5,786 nucleotides of DNA from Oscillospiraceae bacterium (GTDB taxonomy: Bacteria; Bacillota; Clostridia; Oscillospirales; Ruminococcaceae), in NCBI GenBank assembly GCA_017828835.1, contig JAGAEK010000038.1, positions 1 through 5,786 on the forward strand. The letters run 5' to 3'. This document shows, in pieces, positions 1 through 5,786 of the stretch. Below the pieces are notes generated by a model. It saw only the letters and a list, made by a program, of their open reading frames with translations, was not told the DNA's origin and searched no databases. A program made the translations under genes and the position numbers. Positions within the stretch are counted from its first letter, which is position 1, and every line of letters starts with the position of its first letter.

Positions 1-29
1 CAAAAAGTGTTTAGCATATTATTGTCATT

Positions 30-33
30 GGAG
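30..33 (+). promoter_or_regulatory. Ribosome binding site deciding the GTG start of the first M16 gene
   Basis: A GGAG core lies 8 nt before the GTG at 42. This supports a GTG start rather than the nearby ATG at 34, which is in another frame and reaches a stop at 58-60. The only in-frame codons between the stop at 12-14 and the GTG are non-standard starts. Confidence 0.7.
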
Positions 34-41
34 ATGAAAAA

Positions 42-1313
42 GTGGAGAGAGAAAATATAGCGTGCGGCGTTTGGTTCGACGCGGTCAAGGATGAAAAATT
101 CAAAGGCAATCGTATATCGGTGAACTTTATTACGGAACTTGACGAGGAGACCGTCAGCGGTAACGCGATAGTTCCGTTTGTTTTGAAAAGAGGAAAAAGT
201 TTTACTGAGCTGAATCGTTCTCTTGATGAAATGTACGGGGCGGATCTTTATGCGGAGGCAAGTGCGTTCGGTAAATATCAGACTTTGACGCTTGAGATAA
301 TCGGTATCGGGGATAAATACGCATTAAACGGCGAGAAACTTTCGGAAGAGTGCGCAAAGTTGTTGGACAAGTTGATTTTCGAGCCGAATATAACCGACGG
401 CGAATTTGGAAAACTTGACGTTGAACTCGAAAAGAACAATCTTATAAACGCGATAGAGGCGGAAATAAACGACAAGCGCGCGTATGCGCTCGGCAGGTGC
501 GCGGAGATAATGTTTAAGGGCGAGCCTTACGGAATAAAAAAATGCGGAGTTACACAAAAAGCATTGGAAATAACGCCGAAATCAGCCGCCGAAGCGTATT
601 ACCGTATCATCGATAAAGCGGATATAGAAATATTGTTTTTGGGAAGCGGAGATGCGGACGGCGTAAAATCGGTTTTTGAAAAAAGATTCAAAAACATGAA
701 ACGCGATCCGATAAATATTGATTTTTCTTCGAGAAAAGCTCCGGACAGACCGGTTATCGAACAAAAAGAGACGATGGATATAAACCAGGGCAAGCTCGTT
801 ATGGCGTTCAGAACGAACGATTCCGACACGAGAGAAAAACGCATGGCGATACAGCTTATGAACGCGATGTTCGGCGCTACTCCGTTTTCGAAACTGTTTG
901 TGAACGTCAGAGAAAAAGAAAGCCTCTGCTATTACTGTGTGTCGAGATTTGACAGAAAAACGAACGTAATGACCGTTGACAGCGGTATAGAATTCGGCAA
1001 TTTCGAAAAGGCGAAAGACGGAATAAAAAAGCAGCTTGAGGATATGAAAAACGGCGTATTCGGCGATGAGGATATAACTCAGGCGAAACTGTATATGCAA
1101 AACGCATATAAAACGGTCGAAGATTCTCTCGGAGGGATCGAAGGTTGGAGACTTTCTCAGATACTTTGCGGCGGCAACGAAACTCCGCTTAAAAGTGCGG
1201 AGGATATAGTCAAAGTCAGTCGTGAGGATATTATAAAAGCGGCGAGGAGCTTTGAACTGGATACGGTTTATTTCCTTAAAGGAACGGAGGCGGAGCGGGA
1301 TGCAGATGAATGA
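42..1313 (+). CDS. yfmF: M16 family peptidase-like protein, non-zinc-binding subunit (YmfF/YfmF-like)
   Basis: This is a 423-residue cytoplasmic protein with no signal peptide or membrane segment and the usual length of a one-subunit M16B protein. The N-terminal half corresponds to the M16 catalytic domain, but the zinc motif is absent: where HxxEH is expected (about residues 41-52) there is AIVPFVLKRG, with no histidines. The C-terminal half keeps the M16_C signature VREKESLCYY. Its R290 and Y297 have the same seven-residue spacing as the Arg/Tyr pair that holds substrate in insulysin-type enzymes. The likely role is therefore the non-catalytic half of a heterodimeric protease, paired with the next gene. 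In Bacillus the homologues are ymfF and ymfH; database naming links them to EF-P 5-aminopentanol modification, but their substrate is not known to me. The GTG start is supported by GGAG at 30-33 and by an N-terminus (MERENIACGV) typical of clostridial members. It overlaps the next gene by 14 nt, which suggests translational coupling. Confidence 0.9.
   Translation: MERENIACGVWFDAVKDEKFKGNRISVNFITELDEETVSGNAIVPFVLKRGKSFTELNRSLDEMYGADLYAEASAFGKYQTLTLEIIGIGDKYALNGEKLSEECAKLLDKLIFEPNITDGEFGKLDVELEKNNLINAIEAEINDKRAYALGRCAEIMFKGEPYGIKKCGVTQKALEITPKSAAEAYYRIIDKADIEILFLGSGDADGVKSVFEKRFKNMKRDPINIDFSSRKAPDRPVIEQKETMDINQGKLVMAFRTNDSDTREKRMAIQLMNAMFGATPFSKLFVNVREKESLCYYCVSRFDRKTNVMTVDSGIEFGNFEKAKDGIKKQLEDMKNGVFGDEDITQAKLYMQNAYKTVEDSLGGIEGWRLSQILCGGNETPLKSAEDIVKVSREDIIKAARSFELDTVYFLKGTEAERDADE
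1286..1290 (+). promoter_or_regulatory. Ribosome binding site for the second M16 gene, inside the end of the first
   Basis: GGAGG lies 9 nt before the ATG at 1300 and within the last codons of the upstream gene. It favours the ATG at 1300 over the upstream in-frame TTG at 1252, which would add 16 unconserved-looking residues and has no comparable site. A second ATG at 1306 could be used instead, with GGAG at 1292-1295. Confidence 0.7.
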
Positions 1314-2574
1314 TATCGTATCGGAAAGACTCGGAGAAAAGTATATTTCCGTGACTCACGGTTCCGGGTTGAAAATGAAACTTTATCCGATGCAGGGATT
1401 TACGTCGGCTTATGCTCTGTTTTCAACGGAATACGGTTCGACGGACGTTTGTTTTAAAACCAATAACGACAGCGAATTTATTGAGATCCCTGAAGGTACG
1501 GCGCATTTTCTCGAGCATAAGCTGTTTGAAAGCGAGGATGGGGATGCTTTTTCAAGATATGCCGAAACAGGAGCGTCGGCAAACGCGTATACGAGCTTTG
1601 ACAGGACCGCATATCTTTTTTCATGTACCGATAACTTCGAAGAATCGTTGGAAATATTGCTCGATTTTGTAACGAAGCCGTATTTTACCGAGCAAACGGT
1701 GCAGAAAGAACAGGGTATAATCGGGCAGGAAATAAAAATGTATGATGACAGTCCCGATTGGAGAGTTATGCTGAATCTTTTGAGCGCCATGTATAAGAAC
1801 AGCAGCGTCAAGGTCGATATTGCCGGGACTGCGGAATCGATAGCGAAAATAAACGCCGATATGCTTTATCGCTGCTACCGCACGTTTTACAATCTGAGCA
1901 ATATGGTGTTGACGGTAGCGGGAAATTTTGAACCGGAAACCGTTTTGAAGGTCGCCGACAGAGTGCTTAAAAAGAATGAAAATATAGTGATAGAAAGCAA
2001 AATACCGGACGAACCGGACGAGGTGAATCAAAACTATATCTGTCAGAATCTTCCGGTATCCGCACCGCTTTTTGAGATTGGGTTCAAGGGTATTTCAAAA
2101 GGTAAATCCGAAAACTATAAGATGTCCGTTATTGACGAGATGGTACAGGAGATCATTATAGGAGAATCGTCGGAACTTTACGCGAAGCTTTATAATGAAG
2201 GACTGATAGATTCGGAATTCGACAAAGAAACGTTTTCCGGAAGGGACTATATCATGATGCTGTTTTCGGGAGAATCCAAAGAACCCGAAAAAGTTTACGA
2301 CGAGATAAAAAATGCGGTCAAAAACGCTGCTGAAAACGGTGTTGATAAAGAGCGGTTCGAGATCTGCAGGAAGGTTATGTACGGGAGATATTTGAGGATG
2401 CTCGACAAACCCGACAATATTGCGAATTTACTGCTTTCGTCTTATTTTGCGAACAGCGATCCTTTTGAAATAATAGATCTTATCGCAAAAACGAATATAG
2501 AGGAGCTTAACGACAGGATCAAAAACGTTTACGATTCCGGACGAAGCGCTCTTTCGGTAATAAAAGCAAAGTAA
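1300..2574 (+). CDS. yfmH: M16 family zinc metallopeptidase, catalytic subunit (YmfH/YfmH-like)
   Basis: From the ATG at 1300 the product is 424 residues, the normal size for a YmfH-type M16B peptidase, with no signal peptide or membrane segment. The inverted zinc motif HFLEH is at residues 69-73: H69 and H73 bind zinc and E72 is the catalytic base. Downstream, KEQGIIGQE has E137 and E144 spaced seven apart, as in pitrilysin, where the second glutamate is the third zinc ligand. The N-terminal domain runs to about residue 180 and the M16_C domain covers about 185-370. In the C-terminal domain the usual Arg/Tyr substrate-binding pair is missing: the matching stretch is SSELYAKLYNEGLI. This complements the upstream gene, which has that pair but no zinc site, so the two probably form one active enzyme. 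Its substrate is unknown; the EF-P modification link comes from family naming only. The gene shares a 14-nt overlap with its partner and ends 16 nt before lgt. Confidence 0.92.
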   Translation: MQMNDIVSERLGEKYISVTHGSGLKMKLYPMQGFTSAYALFSTEYGSTDVCFKTNNDSEFIEIPEGTAHFLEHKLFESEDGDAFSRYAETGASANAYTSFDRTAYLFSCTDNFEESLEILLDFVTKPYFTEQTVQKEQGIIGQEIKMYDDSPDWRVMLNLLSAMYKNSSVKVDIAGTAESIAKINADMLYRCYRTFYNLSNMVLTVAGNFEPETVLKVADRVLKKNENIVIESKIPDEPDEVNQNYICQNLPVSAPLFEIGFKGISKGKSENYKMSVIDEMVQEIIIGESSELYAKLYNEGLIDSEFDKETFSGRDYIMMLFSGESKEPEKVYDEIKNAVKNAAENGVDKERFEICRKVMYGRYLRMLDKPDNIANLLLSSYFANSDPFEIIDLIAKTNIEELNDRIKNVYDSGRSALSVIKAK

Positions 2575-2590
2575 AAGGAGAAGTGAGATT

Positions 2591-3676
2591 ATGTATTCTG
2601 TGGAATTTCCGAAATTAGGACTGGAGTTTGTTTTAAATCCGGTAGCGTTCAAAATCGGTACTCTCGAAATGAGATGGTACGGGATAATAATAGCGGTAGG
2701 TTTTGTGCTTTCGCTTATTTACGCGTTTATGAGGATGAAGGAATTCGGTATCGATTCAGACAGAGCGATAGACGTTATTCTCGGCGGTGCGATAGGTGCT
2801 TTGGTTTGCGCGAGGGCGTATTTTGTGATATTCAAATGGAGCGACTATGCGTCAGACCCGATAAAGGCGCTTTACGTCTGGGAGGGCGGACTTGCGATAT
2901 ACGGAGGACTTATAGGCGCGTTTGTTTTCGGATTGATTTTCTGCAAATTGAGAAAGGTCAGAATATTGCCGATGTTTGATCTTGCGGGAGCAGGGTTCCT
3001 TTTGGGCCAGGCGATAGGAAGATGGGGAAATTTCGTGAACTCGGAAGCATTCGGAAGTAACACCGGGCTTCCCTGGGGAATGACCGGAGAAAAAATAGTT
3101 TCTTATCTTACTGAAAACAAGAGCGTATTGAGTTCCATGGGTATTACCGTGGATCCTAATATGCCGGTACATCCGACGTTTTTATATGAATCATTATGGT
3201 GTCTGATAGGATTTATACTGATCGCGGTTTACGTGAAACACAGAAAGTTTGACGGCGAAATTTTCCTTATGTATCTTTGCTGGTACGGATTCGGCAGGAT
3301 GCTTATCGAGGGTTTGAGAACAGACAGTCTTATGATCGGGTCGATAAGAGTATCACAGCTGCTCGCGGCGGTGTTGTTCATAGTTTCCGGAATAATAATA
3401 TTGACTGTGCGCTCGAAAATCAAAAGGAACAACGATCCGGAATATCTGAAACTTTACGTGAACACAGAGGAAGCCGAAATGATAAGGCAGGGTACTTTCT
3501 ATAAAAAGAAAGGCAAAAAAACCGAAGAGTTCGAAATCGAGCAGTATGAAGAAGACGAAGATGAGACTGATGAAGCCGAGCAGTACGACGAAGATGAGAC
3601 TGACGAGCCCGAGGATACCGAAGAAACGTCGGTCGAAACAACGGAAGAAAATACTGACGAAACGACAGAAGAATAA
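2591..3676 (+). CDS. lgt: Prolipoprotein diacylglyceryl transferase (Lgt) with acidic C-terminal tail
   Basis: Lgt moves the diacylglyceryl group from phosphatidylglycerol to the lipobox cysteine of prolipoproteins, the first step of lipoprotein maturation, in the cytoplasmic membrane. Seen here are RWYGIIIAVGF (28-38), EGGLAIYGGLIGA (98-110, with Tyr104 where E. coli has His103), the Lgt signature GRWGNFVNSEAFG (143-155), HPTFLYES (194-201), and GFGRMLIEGLRTDSL (233-247), which includes the conserved essential-type Arg. Hydrophobic segments at about 29-48, 60-80, 100-118, 128-143, 201-216, 223-239 and 254-273 fit the seven-helix fold. The catalytic core ends near residue 280. The remaining 80 or so residues are extra: a basic patch (KKKGKK, 305-310), then 51 residues of which 30 are Asp or Glu and none Lys or Arg. 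AAGGAG at 2575-2580 sits 10 nt before the ATG, only 16 nt after the M16 gene, so it is probably in the same operon. Identity is secure; the tail's role is unknown. Confidence 0.96.
   Translation: MYSVEFPKLGLEFVLNPVAFKIGTLEMRWYGIIIAVGFVLSLIYAFMRMKEFGIDSDRAIDVILGGAIGALVCARAYFVIFKWSDYASDPIKALYVWEGGLAIYGGLIGAFVFGLIFCKLRKVRILPMFDLAGAGFLLGQAIGRWGNFVNSEAFGSNTGLPWGMTGEKIVSYLTENKSVLSSMGITVDPNMPVHPTFLYESLWCLIGFILIAVYVKHRKFDGEIFLMYLCWYGFGRMLIEGLRTDSLMIGSIRVSQLLAAVLFIVSGIIILTVRSKIKRNNDPEYLKLYVNTEEAEMIRQGTFYKKKGKKTEEFEIEQYEEDEDETDEAEQYDEDETDEPEDTEETSVETTEENTDETTEE
3539..3610 (+). repeat. Imperfect tandem repeat in the acidic tail of lgt
   Basis: Two in-frame units encode EQYEEDEDETDEA (3539-3577, 13 codons) and EQYDEDETDEP (3578-3610, 11 codons). 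A 17-nt identical stretch (3554-3570 and 3587-3603) recurs with a 33-nt offset. The second unit lacks two codons present in the first, consistent with slippage in a low-complexity acidic segment. Confidence 0.8.
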
Positions 3677-3692
3677 AGAAGGGTGTTAAAAA

Positions 3693-4538
3693 ATGGCAAA
3701 CACAGCAATTATAATCGACGGAAAAGCGGTGTCCGCGAAAATTCGCGAAGAGCTGAAAAAAGAAACGGAGCAGCTTAACAAAAAAGGAATAAAGCCCGGA
3801 CTCGCGGTCGTAATAGTCGGAAACGACCCGGCGTCGAGGACTTACGTCAACAATAAGAAAAAAGGGTGCGCGGAAGTCGGGATATATTCGGAGGAATACG
3901 CGCTCTCCGAAGAAACGACGCAGGAAGAGCTTCTTGAACTTGTTGACAAACTGAACAAAAAAGAGGATATCAACGGAATACTCGTTCAGCTTCCGCTTCC
4001 GAAACATATCGACGACAAAGCCGTTATAGCGAAAATATCCCCGAAAAAGGACGTCGATGCCTTCCACGTTGAAAACGTCGGCAGGATAATGCTCGGAGAA
4101 TATAAATTCTTGCCTTGTACGCCTGCCGGAGTCATGGAGCTTCTGAAAGCCTACGATATAGATCCCGCGGGGAAAGAATGCGTTATTATCGGGAGGAGCA
4201 ACATAGTCGGTAAACCGATGGCGATGTTGCTGCTCCACGCAAACGGTACGGTTACGGTCTGCCACTCGAAAACTAAAAATCTCAAAGAGGTAACGAACCG
4301 CGCGGACATACTCGTTTCGGCGATCGGAAAAGCGAAATTCGTGAGCGCGGATATGGTCAAAGAGGGAGCGGTCGTGATCGACGTCGGGATAAACCGCGAT
4401 GAAAACGGAAAACTTTGCGGCGACGTAGATTTTGAAACCGTGAAAGAAAAAGCGTCGTATATAACGCCGGTACCCGGAGGAGTCGGACCAATGACTATAA
4501 CGATGCTGCTCAAAAATACTATCGAAGCAAGCAAATAG
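3693..4538 (+). CDS. folD: Bifunctional methylenetetrahydrofolate dehydrogenase / methenyltetrahydrofolate cyclohydrolase (FolD)
   Basis: FolD interconverts 5,10-methylene-, 5,10-methenyl- and 10-formyl-tetrahydrofolate with NADP+ in the cytoplasm, supplying one-carbon units for purines and formyl-methionine. The 281-residue length is standard. The catalytic domain shows YVNNK (Y51 and K55, the catalytic Tyr and Lys), VQLPLP (98-103, with Q99) and KDVDAFH (119-125, with D122, the folate-binding Asp). The Rossmann nucleotide-binding part has GRSNIVGKP (167-175), and the closing signature PGGVGPMT is at 261-268. All key residues are present, so both activities are expected. An AAGAAGGG-type ribosome binding site (3677-3684) precedes the ATG. 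The 16-nt gap after lgt and the lack of any hairpin there suggest cotranscription. Codon choice is GCG- and ATA-rich like the genes before it, and unlike the secreted-protein genes that follow. Confidence 0.97.
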   Translation: MANTAIIIDGKAVSAKIREELKKETEQLNKKGIKPGLAVVIVGNDPASRTYVNNKKKGCAEVGIYSEEYALSEETTQEELLELVDKLNKKEDINGILVQLPLPKHIDDKAVIAKISPKKDVDAFHVENVGRIMLGEYKFLPCTPAGVMELLKAYDIDPAGKECVIIGRSNIVGKPMAMLLLHANGTVTVCHSKTKNLKEVTNRADILVSAIGKAKFVSADMVKEGAVVIDVGINRDENGKLCGDVDFETVKEKASYITPVPGGVGPMTITMLLKNTIEASK

Positions 4539-4572
4539 GATTAGTGAATTTTATAAGAAAAGAGAATTTGAC

Positions 4573-5343
4573 ATGAAAAAAAGTATTATTGTATTTGCTG
4601 TCGTTATGATCATGGCTATGACCGCAGCATTGTTCTCGCCTGTTTTTGCAGGCGGATCTGATCCGGTGATTTTCGACCTGACCGTTGAAAATCCCGTGGT
4701 GGCGGGCAAAGAAGGCAAACTCTGCATGACTTGGAGCGGAGAAGAGAGAGGTACTTCCGGCTATGACGCTGACGAAAAAGCCTGGAAACTTGAAAATACC
4801 AAGACGATCCCCGGCTGGCAGGGCGGATATGAAGAATTCAAATATCCCGAAGATATGACGCCTGATTTTGAAGTTTATCAATATTGCGTGATCACCTATA
4901 AGACCGTCGGTATGCACGGCTTGATCGAAGGCGAAGGAGAAAACAAAATAGGTCTTAACGGCGACGGCGCTGTTACTATCCATGACGGACTTGAGCCGAG
5001 CGATGAATACACAAATGCCGTTATATCTACCGAGGATTTTGAAGGTACGACCAAAATCATTATCGTTATGAACGCACACAGCGGCGGCAATCTGGAACCC
5101 GGTTGTCAGATACTTATAAAATATATCGCTTTCTTTGCAACAAAAACTGAAGCCGAAGCTTTTGACGGAACAAAAGACGTACCGTTGCCGGCTCCCGAAA
5201 CTGAAAACGGCGGAGAGAGCGGAAAAACCAACGCCGACACGAGCGACGCTGCTATGATTTCCGGCGCTATAGTTCTTTGCGCAGCAGCAGCCGTTGTTGT
5301 AGCGGTCAGCAAAATATGTACAAATCAATCGAAAATGCTGTAA
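4573..5343 (+). CDS. Secreted, membrane-anchored protein of unknown function (paralogue 1)
   Basis: I do not recognise a named family. The 256-residue protein has a classical signal peptide (MKK, then a hydrophobic core at 5-20, cleavage probably after VFA at residue 26). A beta-strand- and aromatic-rich domain follows at about 30-195, with marked blocks PVIFDLTVENPV (31-42), MTWSG (52-56), RGTSGYDADEKAWKLE (59-74), IPGWQGGYEEFK (79-90), YQYCVITYKT (102-111) and ILIKYIAFFATKTEAEAF (180-197). After that come a Pro/Glu/Gly linker (203-220), NADTSDAA (220-227), a hydrophobic segment (about 228-245) and a short tail ending in SKICTNQSKML. This layout means export and C-terminal anchoring in the membrane, facing outward. 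The closing KYIAFF strand recalls carbohydrate-binding-like beta-sandwich domains of clostridial surface proteins, but that is only an impression. There is no catalytic motif. The start is supported by a weak AGAG site at 4561-4564, conserved in the second copy. The gene lies 34 nt after folD. Confidence 0.85.
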   Translation: MKKSIIVFAVVMIMAMTAALFSPVFAGGSDPVIFDLTVENPVVAGKEGKLCMTWSGEERGTSGYDADEKAWKLENTKTIPGWQGGYEEFKYPEDMTPDFEVYQYCVITYKTVGMHGLIEGEGENKIGLNGDGAVTIHDGLEPSDEYTNAVISTEDFEGTTKIIIVMNAHSGGNLEPGCQILIKYIAFFATKTEAEAFDGTKDVPLPAPETENGGESGKTNADTSDAAMISGAIVLCAAAAVVVAVSKICTNQSKML

Positions 5344-5367
5344 TTTTATTGCAAAAAAATTTTTCTA

Positions 5368-5396
5368 TTTACTTTTTTGAAACTAATGGATAAAAT
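5368..5396 (+). promoter_or_regulatory. Putative sigma-A type promoter of paralogue 2
   Basis: A TTTACT box at 5368-5373 (four of six to TTGACA) and TAAAAT at 5391-5396 (five of six to TATAAT) are separated by 17 nt, the optimal spacing, with A/T tracts just upstream that could act as an UP-like element. Transcription would start near 5403, giving a leader of about 54 nt. The 113-nt gap (5344-5456) holds nothing else clear. In such an A/T-rich stretch chance matches are common. Confidence 0.5.
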
Positions 5397-5439
5397 AGTA
5401 AGTACAGATAAGAGTTATATCTTGAAAAATATTATTCAC

Positions 5440-5450
5440 AGAAAAGAGGA
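5440..5450 (+). promoter_or_regulatory. Ribosome binding site of paralogue 2
   Basis: AGAAAAGAGGA contains GAGGA (5446-5450) 6 nt before the ATG at 5457. It decides against the ATG at 5452, which hits a stop after one further codon. The first nine bases are shared with the leader of paralogue 1 at the same distance, where the core is weaker (AGAGAA). Confidence 0.7.
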
Positions 5451-5456
5451 CATGTT

Positions 5457-5786
5457 ATGAAAAAAAGTCTTATCGCACTTGCTGTTGTTGTAATTTTAAC
5501 TATGACAGCAGCATTGGTGGCTCCTTGCTTTGCGGCGACGCCCGAGCCCATAATCTTTGACCTGACCGTTGAAAACCCCGTGTTGCCCGGCGCTAACGGA
5601 TATCTCGGAATGACCTGGAGCGGAGCCAAGAGAGGAACTTCCGGCTATGACGCCGAAGAAAAAGCCTGGAAACTTGAAAGCACCAAGAAGATCCCCGGCT
5701 GGCAGGGCGGTTATGAAGAATTCAAATTCTCCGAAGTAGTCGGAGAGCTTGACTTCGAGGAAGATTATCAGTATTGCGTCATCACC
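5457..5786 (+). CDS. Secreted protein of unknown function (paralogue 2), 3' end cut off by window
   Basis: The first 110 codons are present and open to the window edge. The product starts with a signal peptide (MKKS, hydrophobic core at 5-22, cleavage probably after CFA at residue 26 or one residue later). It then repeats the mature domain of the preceding gene: PIIFDLTVENPV, MTWSG, RGTSGYDAEEKAWKLE, IPGWQGGYEEFK and DYQYCVIT. About 72% of the first 90 residues match paralogue 1. Differences include Gly51 in place of Cys51, and two extra residues in the variable stretch around 92-103. The missing part probably carries the KYIAFF-like strand and a C-terminal membrane anchor, by analogy only. 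The signal peptide contains a cysteine (C24), but VAPC is not a lipobox because of the proline before it. The gene appears to have its own promoter. Function is unknown. Confidence 0.85.
   Translation, partial: MKKSLIALAVVVILTMTAALVAPCFAATPEPIIFDLTVENPVLPGANGYLGMTWSGAKRGTSGYDAEEKAWKLESTKKIPGWQGGYEEFKFSEVVGELDFEEDYQYCVIT

Larger units (their letters stand above)
4556..5786 (+). repeat. Tandem gene duplication: copy 1 from 4556 to 4896 matches copy 2 from 5440 to 5786
   Basis: Two diverged direct copies lie 884 nt apart. Both begin with the same nine bases (agaaaagag, at 4556 and at 5440), exactly 17 nt before each ATG, followed by about 108-110 matching codons up to the window edge. Protein identity by hand count is 65 of the first 90 aligned positions, and 48 of 60 over residues 31-90. 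A two-codon indel falls near codon 95. Upstream of the shared ribosome-binding stretch the two leaders do not match, so the visible 5' limit of the duplicated unit is near there. The 3' limit lies beyond the window. Confidence 0.85.

Noticed and set aside
1..60. Possible 3' end of an upstream gene overlapping the first M16 gene (open in frame from 1 to the TAG at 58-60, ending ...EMKKWREKI)
   Set aside because: All three frames could be a gene end here (stops at 12-14, 35-37 and 58-60), and 20 codons are too few to tell which, if any, is real.
1252..1299. Upstream TTG start adding 16 residues to the second M16 protein
   Set aside because: The extension overlaps the first gene by 62 nt, has no matching ribosome binding site, and the ATG at 1300 has GGAGG at good spacing.
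3420..4265. Long open frame on the minus strand across lgt and folD (281 codons)
   Set aside because: It runs opposite two certain genes; its composition (many Arg, Phe, Ser) is typical of an antisense shadow and it shows no motif.
4552..4557. TATAAG as a -10 box before paralogue 1
   Set aside because: No acceptable -35 lies 16-18 nt upstream (aagcaa at 4529), and the box is only 15 nt from the ATG, which leaves no room for a leader with the ribosome binding site.
4519..5328. Long open frame on the minus strand across paralogue 1 (269 codons)
   Set aside because: The + strand frame has a signal peptide, a close paralogue downstream and a proper start; the minus frame has none of these.
5352..5379. 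A/T hairpin (caaaaaa / ttttttg) as a terminator after paralogue 1
   Set aside because: The stem has a single G-C pair and a 14-nt loop, with no run of T after it; it would be too weak to be a rho-independent terminator.
5518..5534. Lipobox at C24 in the signal peptide of paralogue 2
   Set aside because: The residues before the cysteine are V-A-P; proline at -1 does not fit a lipobox, and paralogue 1 has valine at that position with a normal A-type cleavage site two residues later.
1..5786. CRISPR arrays, tRNA or rRNA genes, insertion sequences, riboswitches
   Set aside because: No repeat-spacer pattern, no cloverleaf or rRNA signature, no transposase or inverted ends were seen; the window is almost fully coding on one strand.

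Overview
The window looks like a piece of a low-to-moderate GC Bacillota chromosome, most likely an anaerobic member of Clostridia. The reasons are the Firmicutes-type Lgt, the ymfF/ymfH-like M16 pair, frequent ATA and AGA codons, strong GGAG-type ribosome binding sites, and Gram-positive-style secreted proteins with a C-terminal membrane anchor. No genus can be named. All six genes lie on the + strand.

Region 1 (about 1-4538) reads as one tightly packed housekeeping operon. It begins with two M16-family peptidase subunits (42-1313 and 1300-2574), which overlap by 14 nt. The first lacks the zinc-binding HxxEH motif but has the Arg/Tyr pair used for substrate binding. The second has HxxEH and the downstream glutamates but no Arg/Tyr pair, so the two should work as one heterodimeric protease. 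After 16 nt comes lgt (2591-3676), the prolipoprotein diacylglyceryl transferase, which carries an unusual, very acidic C-terminal tail. After another 16 nt comes folD (3693-4538), the bifunctional one-carbon folate enzyme. No terminator or promoter is visible between these genes.

Region 2 (4539-5786) is different. It holds two tandem, closely related genes for secreted proteins of a family I cannot name. The first is complete (4573-5343: signal peptide, beta-rich aromatic domain, short linker, C-terminal membrane anchor). The second starts at 5457 and runs off the window edge. The first 90 residues of the two match at about 72% by hand count, and the ribosome-binding region is conserved between them at the same spacing, which points to gene duplication. 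A plausible sigma-A type promoter lies in the 113-nt gap before the second copy. Codon choice in both copies differs strongly from the operon upstream (almost no GCG alanine codons). The tandem family is the least described part of the window. The other genes are ordinary, except for the split M16 active site and the Lgt tail.
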